Shown here: piece by piece, positions 1-7,400 of the stretch
How positions within the stretch are numbered: the first letter of the stretch is position 1
How the letters are laid out: each line of letters opens with the position of its first letter
Origin: Desulfuromonadales bacterium
GTDB taxonomy: Bacteria; Desulfobacterota; Desulfuromonadia; Desulfuromonadales; BM103
Direction of reading: 5' to 3'
Length of the DNA stretch: 10,522 nucleotides
Assembly (NCBI GenBank): GCA_029859485.1
Contig: JAOUDB010000051.1
Location: forward strand, 1 to 10,522
Made by a program: the position numbers and the translations under genes
The notes under the pieces: generated by a model
What the model was told of the DNA's origin: nothing
What the model saw: the letters and a program-made list of their open reading frames with translations, nothing else
Database searches by the model: none

Positions 1-27
1 CTGCTCTACCAACTGAGCTAAGGCGGA
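1..27 (-). tRNA. 5' part of a tRNA gene cut by the window edge, probably tRNA-Asn
   Basis: Read on the minus strand from base 27 to base 1, the sequence is a 7-base acceptor strand TCCGCCT, then TA (tRNA positions 8-9), then a D arm GCTC-AGTTGGTA-GAGC, then the first bases leading to the anticodon stem. This is a textbook tRNA 5' half. The anticodon, T arm and 3' end lie outside the window, so the identity cannot be read directly. Among common bacterial tRNAs, few start with U (mainly Asn and Gln), and this D arm fits Asn better; that is inference from family knowledge. The gene runs off the left edge and has its own putative promoter upstream, so it is probably not co-transcribed with the K+ channel gene, which ends in a terminator before it. 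Confidence 0.85.
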
Positions 28-53
28 ATAAACAGAGCCAAACTAAATTTTTA

Positions 54-59
54 ATTATA
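54..59 (-). promoter_or_regulatory. Putative -10 box of the tRNA promoter
   Basis: The minus strand reads TATAAT, a perfect sigma-70 -10 hexamer, 26 bases upstream of the first tRNA base. This allows a start near base 47 and a 5' leader of about 20 bases, as is usual for tRNA precursors. No convincing -35 box is seen at 16-18 bases spacing (the minus strand reads CATGCC at 17 bases), so the call rests on the -10 box and its position. Confidence 0.45.
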
Positions 60-187
60 CATACGCCATAAAACTGGGCATGAAGGACGTTTTTATACAC
101 CTTGAAAAAATTTGTGTCAATACATTTGTGACCCTATTCCGTAGAGACGTGGATAAGGTGGAAATACGACTGCTGATATTAAGAAAC

Positions 188-208
188 CCCCGCATTTAAA
201 ATGCGGGG
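188..208 (-). terminator. Intrinsic terminator after the K+ channel gene
   Basis: CCCCGCATT at 188-196 pairs perfectly with AATGCGGGG at 200-208, leaving a 3-base loop. On the minus strand the stem is followed by GTTTCTTAATAT, a modest T-rich tail. It lies about 87 bases past the stop codon of the K+ channel gene and before the tRNA promoter, so it probably separates the two units. A second small hairpin with no T tract (GACGGC/GCCGTC, 227-241) lies between the stop codon and this stem. The rest of the 28-294 gap holds only the tRNA promoter and leader; I see no gene in it. Confidence 0.7.
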
Positions 209-294
209 TTATCATTGGTTTGAGCTGACGGCATTGCCGTCGATTATTTGTTTCTGCTCGCTATCTTCTTAAACTCCGCTCGAAGCGCTTACCA

Positions 295-1017
295 TCATTC
301 TCTCTGTTCTGCCTCTTCACCACTATTCGTATTGTCGACCTGCTGGTGGACCAGGTACATGCCGACCAGGCGGGCCACCAGGATAGTCAGGTATACCTGT
401 CCGATAATGGCTTCGAAAGTGGCAAAAGTCTGCGCCTCCGTGGTCACAGGGGACATATCGCCGTAACCGACCGTAGTAATTGTCACCAGGCTGAAATAGA
501 AAAAGGGGAAGAACTCCCGGGAAAGCCAGAGATGCATGCGCGCTTGTCCCTGGGTGAAAGAAAAGGACCCCGGGACCATGACTTCAATCAGTAAAAAGAT
601 GTACCCCCAGATCACAGCAAGCATCAGGTAGACACAAACCGACCCGGCCAAGGTGTCACCACTTACCTCGCGACCGCGAAACAGGTCGATCAGAATAGTC
701 AAGGCAACCAGAACCATGAAGATGACGCGGCAAGCGATGCCACTGAAGAATAAGACTTCATTGCCTGTAACAGCACCCATTACATTGAGCACAAGGCTGA
801 CCAGGAGCAGGAGCACTTCAAAACCGAGCAGGCTCTTTTTGATTTCGATTGCGCGTAGACCGGTAAAGAGAACTATGACGAACATCATCTCGAGAAGATA
901 TTTGCCAAGTTGCGTATCAACCGCCGGCTGCATCACCATCAACAGGATCAATGCAATCAGCAGGCTGCCATAGCGGCCCAAAATAAAGGTCTTGAAGCCG
1001 AAAGTGTAATATTTCAT
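295..1017 (-). CDS. Six-helix potassium channel family protein (Ion_trans_2 pore)
   Basis: A 240-residue inner-membrane protein expected to let K+ flow passively across the membrane. The selectivity filter is intact: TVGYGD at residues 182-187, preceded by a pore helix (about 168-181) and followed by a last membrane helix (about 198-222). Four or five further hydrophobic segments come first (about 15-32, 40-58, 64-82, 88-112, 125-147), which gives a six-helix layout. None is a regular arginine-ladder S4 helix, so voltage sensing is not evident. Unlike E. coli Kch, no TrkA-N/RCK domain follows the pore; the protein ends in a short acidic tail. The ATG overlaps the stop of the upstream antiporter gene (ATGA) and has AGGA five bases before it, which points to translational coupling. 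Function as a K+ channel is a family-level inference from the filter. Confidence 0.9.
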   Translation of the reverse strand: MKYYTFGFKTFILGRYGSLLIALILLMVMQPAVDTQLGKYLLEMMFVIVLFTGLRAIEIKKSLLGFEVLLLLVSLVLNVMGAVTGNEVLFFSGIACRVIFMVLVALTILIDLFRGREVSGDTLAGSVCVYLMLAVIWGYIFLLIEVMVPGSFSFTQGQARMHLWLSREFFPFFYFSLVTITTVGYGDMSPVTTEAQTFATFEAIIGQVYLTILVARLVGMYLVHQQVDNTNSGEEAEQRE

Positions 1018-2615
1018 GAAATTCCTACATCTTCCCTTTTCTCAAGGGCCGACCAGGCATGCTCAGCAAAACCAAGCCCGGCTTCATTGTAAAAATTAAA
1101 AGCCGCGTGAACACCGGCCTCACGTAACTCCTCAACCTGATCGTCAAAGAGTGCTGTAGCCGCAAGCATGCCCGCGTAGCCCTTCTCAATCATCTGTTTG
1201 GCGACATTCAGATTGGAGACATGCTTAGGCATGGCCAGCATGATCATTCGCGCCTTACGGCCGGGTTGAAGACTGATACGAGACCAAAAATCAGGATCGG
1301 TGGGGTCACCATAAACAACCCAGCGTCCTGCTTCCTGGTGCATGCGAACCGTGTCGGCACTGAAATCAAAGCCGATAACAGTGTCACCATACTTGTCATG
1401 CAGAAAATCATAGGCCATGGTTCCGAGGCGCCCCATACCAAAGATACCGATAGTCGCATTGCCCGGGTCGATCGGTTGATCATCGGGGTGACGGGTGGGT
1501 GTCTCGAACCGTTGCAGCATGTTTCGGTACCGTCCATAGAGCGCGTCCGCGGCCGTGTTCAACGGTGAAGCGATCACAAAGGATATCGCCAGGGCCACGG
1601 CAATAATAACCAACCACTCCGGGCTCAGCCAACCATTACTGGAGCCAACGGCCGCGACAATCAAGCCGAACTCGCTGTAGTTGGCAAGGCTCAGTGATGC
1701 GAGGAGGGAGGAACGGGCGCGCAGCTTAAAACGGGTCAGCAGGGTGAAGAAGAGTGCCACCTTGAGTGGCACGACCATGACCAGAAGTGCTGCCACGCCA
1801 ATGGCGGCAAGACTCGGTACTCCGGAGAACCCGATGGACAAGAAGAAGCCGACCAGGAATAGGTCTTTCAGCCCCAACAGAGTCTTGGCCATCTCCGAAC
1901 TCTTTTCATGTCCGGCCATCAGAACACCCAGGACCAGGGCGCCAAGGTCTGCCTTTAGCCCAACCAACTCAAAACCTGCGGCCCCCACAACCAGAGCTAC
2001 ACACAAGCTGAACAGGAGGAGCAGTTCGCCATGACCGCAGCGATCGGCGAGGCGGTATAGCAGTGGCCTCAGCCCCCACAAGGCCAGTGGGACCAAAAGG
2101 GCCCAGGCCGAGGGAATTTTACCGAGGGACACGGTCAAAAAGATCACAGCAAAGATATCCTGCACGATCAAGATGCCGATAGAGACCTTGCCGTGCATGG
2201 CTGACTTCTCGCCTTTTTCTTCGAGAATTTTGACTGCGAAGACTGTACTGGAAAAGCTTAAAGCGAAGGCAAGCAGGATAGCTAGAGGGAGATCAAGGGC
2301 AGCAAAAAAAGGCAGGCCTGTCCGGCCGAGCAGAAAGATTCCAGTGCCGAAGACGACAACTGTCGTCAGCATGTGCAGGGAGGCTCCGGCCCAGACCTCA
2401 GGCTTAGCCAGGTTCTTGAGCTGCAGTTTCAAACCGATGCTGAAGAGCAGCAGAGTGACGCCCAGGTCGGCGATGACCTGCAGGCCCTCGCCGCCCTCAA
2501 AGCCAAGGGCATTGAGAGCGAAGCCGGCGGCAAGGAAGCCGATCAGTGGCGGCAGTCCGACCTGGCGAACCAGGAAGCCAAGAACAAAAGCTATGGTGAT
2601 GAAGACAGGAGTCAT
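1014..2615 (-). CDS. KefB/KefC-like cation:proton antiporter with C-terminal TrkA-N domain
   Basis: A 533-residue inner-membrane protein that probably exchanges K+ (or Na+) for protons. Residues 1-355 form the Na+/H+-exchanger domain with about 11-13 hydrophobic segments; the conserved patch near residues 119-131 (SFSSTVFAVKI) and the Q-D pair at 152-153 match the KefB/KefC ion-binding core. A linker leads to a cytoplasmic TrkA-N domain: Rossmann motif GIFGMGRLG at 390-398 and an acidic D417 at the end of the second strand, as in NAD(H)-binding members. The protein stops soon after this fold and lacks the roughly 90-residue C-terminal region of E. coli KefC; no KefF/KefG ancillary gene is present. 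The ATG start has no clear Shine-Dalgarno sequence, but no better start is seen upstream in frame. It is the first gene of a pair with the K+ channel. Confidence 0.9.
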   Translation of the reverse strand: MTPVFITIAFVLGFLVRQVGLPPLIGFLAAGFALNALGFEGGEGLQVIADLGVTLLLFSIGLKLQLKNLAKPEVWAGASLHMLTTVVVFGTGIFLLGRTGLPFFAALDLPLAILLAFALSFSSTVFAVKILEEKGEKSAMHGKVSIGILIVQDIFAVIFLTVSLGKIPSAWALLVPLALWGLRPLLYRLADRCGHGELLLLFSLCVALVVGAAGFELVGLKADLGALVLGVLMAGHEKSSEMAKTLLGLKDLFLVGFFLSIGFSGVPSLAAIGVAALLVMVVPLKVALFFTLLTRFKLRARSSLLASLSLANYSEFGLIVAAVGSSNGWLSPEWLVIIAVALAISFVIASPLNTAADALYGRYRNMLQRFETPTRHPDDQPIDPGNATIGIFGMGRLGTMAYDFLHDKYGDTVIGFDFSADTVRMHQEAGRWVVYGDPTDPDFWSRISLQPGRKARMIMLAMPKHVSNLNVAKQMIEKGYAGMLAATALFDDQVEELREAGVHAAFNFYNEAGLGFAEHAWSALEKREDVGIS

Positions 2616-2710
2616 AACACAAGGTTTCGTGGTGTAAGGAGCGAAAGGTGAAAAAGCCAGAAAGCCTTCTTCAACTTTGTGTGGTTATTAAATAATCAAA
2701 GCGTCAAACG

Positions 2711-2740
2711 AAAAAAAACTTCCGGCCACGTGTCACGCCC
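2711..2740 (-). terminator. Possible terminator after the glutamate dehydrogenase gene
   Basis: Just after the dehydrogenase stop, the minus strand has a GC-rich stretch that folds only imperfectly (arms within 2724-2739, with one bulge and G-U pairs), then a run of eight T (2718-2711). The T run is convincing and the stem is weak. The rest of the 141-bp gap before the antiporter gene is AT-rich around 2685-2700 and probably holds that gene's promoter, but I could not match a good -35/-10 pair. Confidence 0.35.
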
Positions 2741-2756
2741 TTTTCATGTTTATTTG

Positions 2757-4172
2757 TCAGAGTGCATACTCAGTGTAATAATGAGCCACACGGCCAATCG
2801 CCAGAATGTAGGCGGCTGTGCGCAAATCAGGGACGTCATCGCGAGAATGCCAAATTTCGCGAATCTCCTGGTAGGCTTCGCACATGGTGTCTTCCAAACC
2901 CGAACGCACCAGGTTTAGTTCGTCGGCTTCCTTCTTAAAACCCTGACGCATCTTTTCCGGGAATTGGGCACCCATAGCTTGCTCTAGCGCAGCTATGGCT
3001 GAATCAGATCTGGCCTGCAGGAATCGGCGTCCCATCTTGCCAAACCGCATATGTGCAAGATTTTTGGTCCACTCAAAGTAAGAGACTGTCACTCCGCCAG
3101 CATTGGCATACATGTCCGGGATAATGATCTTGCCGCGTTTACGCAAGATCTCGTCTGCCTCGGCGGTAACCGGACCGTTCGCAGCCTCAACGATCAGGTT
3201 GGCCTTGATCTTCTCTGCATTGCCTTCATGAATTTGGCTCTCCAGTGCCGCCGGCACCAGGATCTCGCAATCAGCTTCAAGCAGGGAGTTCCCATCTGCA
3301 ACGTATTCGGCATCAGGATATCCCTTAACGCCGCCATTCTCCCGAAGATAAGCAGAGACGCTTTCAACGTTCAGGCCCTTCTCGCTCCAAAGACCGCCGT
3401 CCCTTTCGATGATACCGAGGATTAAACAGCCGTCCTCCTCCTCAAGAAATTTGGCAGCATGGTAGCCAACATTGCCGAGGCCCTGCACAACCACACGCTT
3501 TCCGTTCAGGCCAGGCGGCAGGTTGGCTGCATTAACATCTTCGGTATGACGGAAGAATTCCTGCATGGCGTACTGCACGCCGCGCCCTGTGGCTTCAGTC
3601 CTGCCATCTATCCCGCCCATCTCGGGGGGTTTGCCGGTAATGCATGCCGCGGCATCGATATCTTCTGGGTGCAACGTGCGGTAGACATCAGCCATAAGAG
3701 CCATTTCACGCTGGCCGGTCCCCATATCCGGAGCCGGCACATTCAGAGCGGGGCTCAGGTAGCCTTTTTTCTCTAATTCGAGGGCAAACCGGCGGGTGAT
3801 TGCATCAAGGTCTTCGCGGCTATAATCTCGTGGATCGAGGCAGAGACCACCCTTGGAACCACCGAAGGGAACATTGACGACCGCACACTTGAAGGTCATC
3901 AGTGCAGCCAGCGCCTCGACTTCGTCTTGGTTGACTGCGGTGGCAAAACGGATGCCACCCTTTGCTGGCAGTCGGTGCTCACTATGGGTGGCACGCCAAC
4001 CTTTGAACACCTTATATTCGCCCTTGATTTTAACCTGAAAACGAACCTGGTAAACAGACCGGCATTCACCCAACAGTTCAGCAATCCCTGGAGGCAGGTC
4101 CGTCCGTGAGACGGCAAAATCGTACATTCGTTTGACACTGTGCATGAAACTTGGATGTTGGTCAGCAGACAT
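2757..4172 (-). CDS. gdhA: Glutamate dehydrogenase (Glu/Leu/Phe/Val dehydrogenase family)
   Basis: A cytoplasmic enzyme interconverting glutamate with 2-oxoglutarate and ammonium, linking nitrogen and carbon metabolism. Numbered from the start chosen here (471 residues), the landmarks are KGGIRF with substrate lysine K71, K95, catalytic K107 in FGGSKGG, catalytic D149 in PAPDMGTG, the Rossmann motif GLGNVG at 232-237, and S364 in NAGGVTVSYFEW. Keeping both K71 and S364, which bind the substrate gamma-carboxylate in glutamate dehydrogenases and are replaced in leucine/phenylalanine enzymes, supports glutamate as substrate. An acidic residue after the second Rossmann strand (IIERDG) would suit NAD+, but cofactor choice is not certain. 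An in-frame ATG lies 12 bases upstream at 4184 (475 residues), but only the ATG at 4172 has a well-placed GGAG. The gene appears monocistronic, with a dyad-rich upstream region. Confidence 0.93.
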   Translation of the reverse strand: MSADQHPSFMHSVKRMYDFAVSRTDLPPGIAELLGECRSVYQVRFQVKIKGEYKVFKGWRATHSEHRLPAKGGIRFATAVNQDEVEALAALMTFKCAVVNVPFGGSKGGLCLDPRDYSREDLDAITRRFALELEKKGYLSPALNVPAPDMGTGQREMALMADVYRTLHPEDIDAAACITGKPPEMGGIDGRTEATGRGVQYAMQEFFRHTEDVNAANLPPGLNGKRVVVQGLGNVGYHAAKFLEEEDGCLILGIIERDGGLWSEKGLNVESVSAYLRENGGVKGYPDAEYVADGNSLLEADCEILVPAALESQIHEGNAEKIKANLIVEAANGPVTAEADEILRKRGKIIIPDMYANAGGVTVSYFEWTKNLAHMRFGKMGRRFLQARSDSAIAALEQAMGAQFPEKMRQGFKKEADELNLVRSGLEDTMCEAYQEIREIWHSRDDVPDLRTAAYILAIGRVAHYYTEYAL

Positions 4173-4176
4173 AACA

Positions 4177-4182
4177 CTCTCC
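4177..4182 (-). promoter_or_regulatory. Shine-Dalgarno site that decides the dehydrogenase start
   Basis: The minus strand reads GGAGAG here. GGAG ends six bases before the ATG at 4172, which is good spacing. The site overlaps the first in-frame ATG (4184), and no purine-rich site precedes that ATG, so initiation at 4172 is favoured. Confidence 0.6.
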
Positions 4183-4211
4183 ATCAGTTACGTGGTTGCA
4201 ATCATATCCAG

Positions 4212-4247
4212 GCACGGCCTTATCAATTCATGAATATAAGACCGTGC
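4212..4247 (-). promoter_or_regulatory. Hairpin in the dehydrogenase leader
   Basis: GCACGGCCTTAT at 4212-4223 faces ATAAGACCGTGC at 4236-4247. In the minus-strand transcript the single mismatch becomes a G-U pair, so all 12 pairs can form. The 12-base loop itself contains the palindrome ATTCATGAAT (4226-4235). No T tract follows on either strand, so it is not an intrinsic terminator. It lies about 40 bases upstream of the start codon: a 5'-UTR structure or an operator, function unknown. Confidence 0.5.
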
Positions 4248-4308
4248 ATTACTCCCTCAAGCTTACTTCATGCGATAAAATGCACAAGCTACTGGTAATG
4301 GTTTTTTA

Positions 4309-4330
4309 CTGTAAAGCTTTGTAATTACAG
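4309..4330. repeat. Inverted repeat CTGTAA-N10-TTACAG upstream of the dehydrogenase gene
   Basis: Perfect 6-bp arms are separated by 10 bp, about two helical turns across the whole site, as is common for dimeric regulator sites. Inside it lie two smaller palindromes, AAAGCTTT (4313-4320) and GTAATTAC (4321-4328). It is a candidate operator by shape only; I do not recognise the motif as that of a named regulator. Confidence 0.35.
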
Positions 4331-4333
4331 CCT

Positions 4334-4360
4334 CTTGAATTGAACAGGTTCAATCTCAAG
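4334..4360. repeat. Inverted repeat / potential hairpin beside the efflux terminator
   Basis: CTTGAATTGAA (4334-4344) pairs with TTCAATCTCAAG (4349-4360) in 11 pairs with one bulged C, loop CAGG. No T tract adjoins it. It lies between the efflux operon terminator and the dehydrogenase upstream region. On the plus strand it would come just before the strong hairpin at 4370-4408. Confidence 0.4.
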
Positions 4361-4369
4361 AATGACGAA

Positions 4370-4408
4370 AAACAGGGCAGGCAACTTAAAAAGTAGCCTG
4401 CCCTGTTT
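4370..4408 (-). terminator. Strong intrinsic terminator of the RND efflux operon, bidirectional in form
   Basis: AAACAGGGCAGGC (4370-4382) pairs perfectly with GCCTGCCCTGTTT (4396-4408), 13 bp; inside, ACTT/AAGT continues the stem past one A-A mismatch to an AAA loop. On the minus strand it is followed by TTCGTC, giving a five-T run with the stem end, 41 bases after the permease stop. On the plus strand the tail is even better (ATTTTTTTAG), although no plus-strand gene precedes it. Confidence 0.85.
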
Positions 4409-4448
4409 ATTTTTTTAGCTTCTGCTACAAATTCCTGGACCCGAGACC

Positions 4449-7400
4449 TTAACTGCTTTTTTCGGGCGACGGCACCTTGAAGAATATGCAGTAGAGCACT
4501 GGCACGACAAGCATGGTCAGAACCGTACCGAAAGCTAGGCCGGCCATAATGGTGATTGCCATGCCGACCCAGAAGACATCCTGCAGCAGAGGCACAACGC
4601 CAAGCACCGTAGTCGCCGCTGCCAGTACGACTGGTCTCAAACGAGCCAGGGCTGCGATTACCACGGCGTCGTACTGTTTCATGCCATCAGCCAGATTGAT
4701 ATTAACTTCGTCAAGCAAGACGATGGCGTTCTTGATCATCATCCCCATCAAGCTCATAGCGCCGAGCAGGGCCATGAAACCAAAAGGCGCCTGAAAAGTC
4801 AGCAGACCTGTCGTAATGCCAATCATGGCAAAAGGTACGGCCAGCATAATCACGATTGGTGGACGGAAGGCATTGAACAGAGCCACCAGGATAAAGAGGA
4901 TAACCGCAAAAGTTGGGACAAAACCAGGAAGCAAAGCTTTTTGTGATTTTGCCGAATCCTCAGTGGTCCCGCCCCATTCAGCCTTGTAGCCAGGTGGCAT
5001 TTCGAGGGCCTCGACCTTGGCCTGAATGTTCTGCATTACGGTCGGTAAGGTGACGCCGAGCACCGGGTTTGCCTGTATGGTCACAGTGCGACGGCGATCG
5101 CGACGCCAGATCCGGGTCTCCTCCCAACCCATTTCAACCCCATCCGTTACCTGGGCAATCGGAACCGTGTCTGTGGAGAGTCCGGGCTGGACCTGCAGAA
5201 CATCTAACGAGGCAAGATTTGCACGATCGTCTTCAACGTGACGTAAAACGATCGGCCACAGTTCGTCATTCTCACGATATAGGCCAATCGGGAGGCCATC
5301 GTAAGCGCGCTTGGTGGCATTGGCCACATCTTCGCGGGCAACCCCGGCGTACTGAGCGCGCTCCTGGTTATAAACTGGAACCATCTTGGGAACTTTTTGG
5401 CGCCAGTCCAGCTGCATGGCACCAGCGGTTGGTTCTGCTCGCAGAATGTCGAGGACTTGCTCTCCTAGACCACGAAGCACTTCAATGTCAGCGATTGCCG
5501 GGCCACTGATGCGGTACTGGAACTGCCAGGTCTGGCCCGGGCCAACATCGAACTTGCGCATTGGCACCATTGAGTCGGGGTAATTTTCAGCCAGCCACGG
5601 AGTCATATCCTTAATCAGACCGTCAATTTCTCGGAAATCATGGAGATTGACTATCAGCTGGCCATAGGCTGGATTCGCCGATTCTGGCTCCACGGGAAGA
5701 TAGAAACGCGGTGGCCCTGCGCCAATAAATGACGCAACATTATCGACTCTCTCATCGGCAAGGAATTTTGCCTCCAGACCCGCCAGATCTTCGGCTGTTG
5801 TCTGGATACGAGTTCCCTGGGGAGCGTAGTAGTCAACCATGAACTTGCTCATCGACGACGCGGGGAAAAACAGCTGCTCGACATAACCAAAGCCCACGAA
5901 AGAAGCAACCAGGCAGCCGACCATGACTGCAATAAAAAGGAGTCGTAAGCGGATGACTTTCTCCAACAGGCCGCGGAAGATTTTGTAGAACTTGCTGCCG
6001 AAGGGATCGTGCCCCTCTTCCCGAGGTTTGGGATCGGGCAACATATCAATACATTTGAGAGGTGTCAGGGTCATGGAGATAAACCAACTGACTACCAGAG
6101 AGATGCCAACCACGGTGAAGAGAGAGAGGCAGTACTCACCTGTACTCTCCTTTGAGCCACCGATCGGATAGAAGGCCATAACAGCCACGACCGTCGCACC
6201 CAGCAGTGGCATGGCCGGAGACCCGGCGGATTCAATCGCCGCCTTGATTTTATCCATGCCCTGTTCTCGTCGGACCGTAAATCCTTCAGCGACAACAATT
6301 GAATTATCCACCATCATGCCCAGGCCAATGACCAGGGCACCAAGGGACATACGCTGTAAGTCGATCCCCATCATCGCCATGACAATAAAGGTACCAAAAA
6401 TGGTGAGAACCAGATCAATACCAATCAAGGTGCCCATGCGCCAGCCCATGGCCAGGGCCAGCACAATAAGAACGATGATGACGGCCTGTGCAAGATTGAC
6501 AAAAAACCCGTTAACAGAGTCAGCAACCACATCCGACATCCAATGGACATGGTGAATCTCCATACCAACAGGCAACTCTGCTTCAAGCTCGTTCATCCGG
6601 GTGTCAACGTTGCGGCCGACATCGACGATATTCGCTCCACCTATATTAGTAATGGAGATCCCTAAGGCAGGTTTACCATCAAGACGCATCATAGTTGGCG
6701 GAGGGTCAGCATAACCTCGCTTGATCGTGCCGATATCTCGAATACGAATCAGCTCATCGCTTGAGAGGAGCGGTTGCCCTTGTTCAAGGCTCTGCAGACT
6801 GTCCATCAGGGAGGGGTGAATGGCCAGCTCTTCGATGTCTTTCGGGGAGCGGAATTCTCCAGTCGGTGCAAGGCGTACGCGTTTCTGCTGCACATCAACA
6901 CTGCCAGCATCCACCATCATATTCTGTTCCTTCATGGTGGAAATAATGCTCTTGTCAGAGATCCCAAGCTGGCTCAATTGGGTCTCGGAGGCTTCAAGAT
7001 AGATGACCTTGGGCTGGGTGCCCCAAAGCTCGACCCTGGCGACGCCTTCAACCAGACTCAATTCCTTCCTGAGGTCCTTCGCAGTCTCTTCCATTTCGGC
7101 ATAGGTAAAACCATCGCCGGTGATCGCCATCACCAAGCCATAGACATCACCGAAGTCATCATTAATGACTGGCCTCTCACAGCCTGGCGGCAGGGACTCC
7201 TCGACATCGCGAATTTTGCGTCGCATCTCATCCCAGATTTGCGGTAGCTGGTCAGACCAGTATTGCGTACTGATATTGACCCAGATCTGCGAATATCCTG
7301 GCGCGGAAAAGGATTTGATATAGTCGAGGGTCTTTAGCTGCTGAAGGGCAACTTCGATGCGATCCGTCACCTCAAGTTCAACTTGCTCTGCACTGGCCCC

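Noticed and set aside
227..241. GACGGC/GCCGTC hairpin as a second terminator after the K+ channel gene
   Set aside because: Six-bp stem with no T tract on the minus strand; the stem at 188-208 is the better terminator.
2173..2637. Long plus-strand open frame (154 codons) opposite the antiporter gene
   Set aside because: It is rich in K, R, S and P, the usual antisense shadow of a hydrophobic membrane gene, has no family signature, and lies wholly opposite well-supported coding sequence.
4185..4333. Sigma-70 or sigma-54 promoter for glutamate dehydrogenase
   Set aside because: TTTACA on the minus strand has no good -10 partner at 16-18 bases, and the GG/GC pair near 4200-4210 has the wrong spacing for sigma-54.
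5069..5509. Plus-strand open frame of 146 codons opposite the RND permease
   Set aside because: Composition is shadow-like (R, H, P, W rich) with no recognisable domain, and the minus-strand frame is a clear full-length permease.
6774..7247. Plus-strand open frame of 157 codons opposite the RND permease
   Set aside because: No motif, no ribosome site that I can support, and complete overlap with a conserved gene on the other strand.
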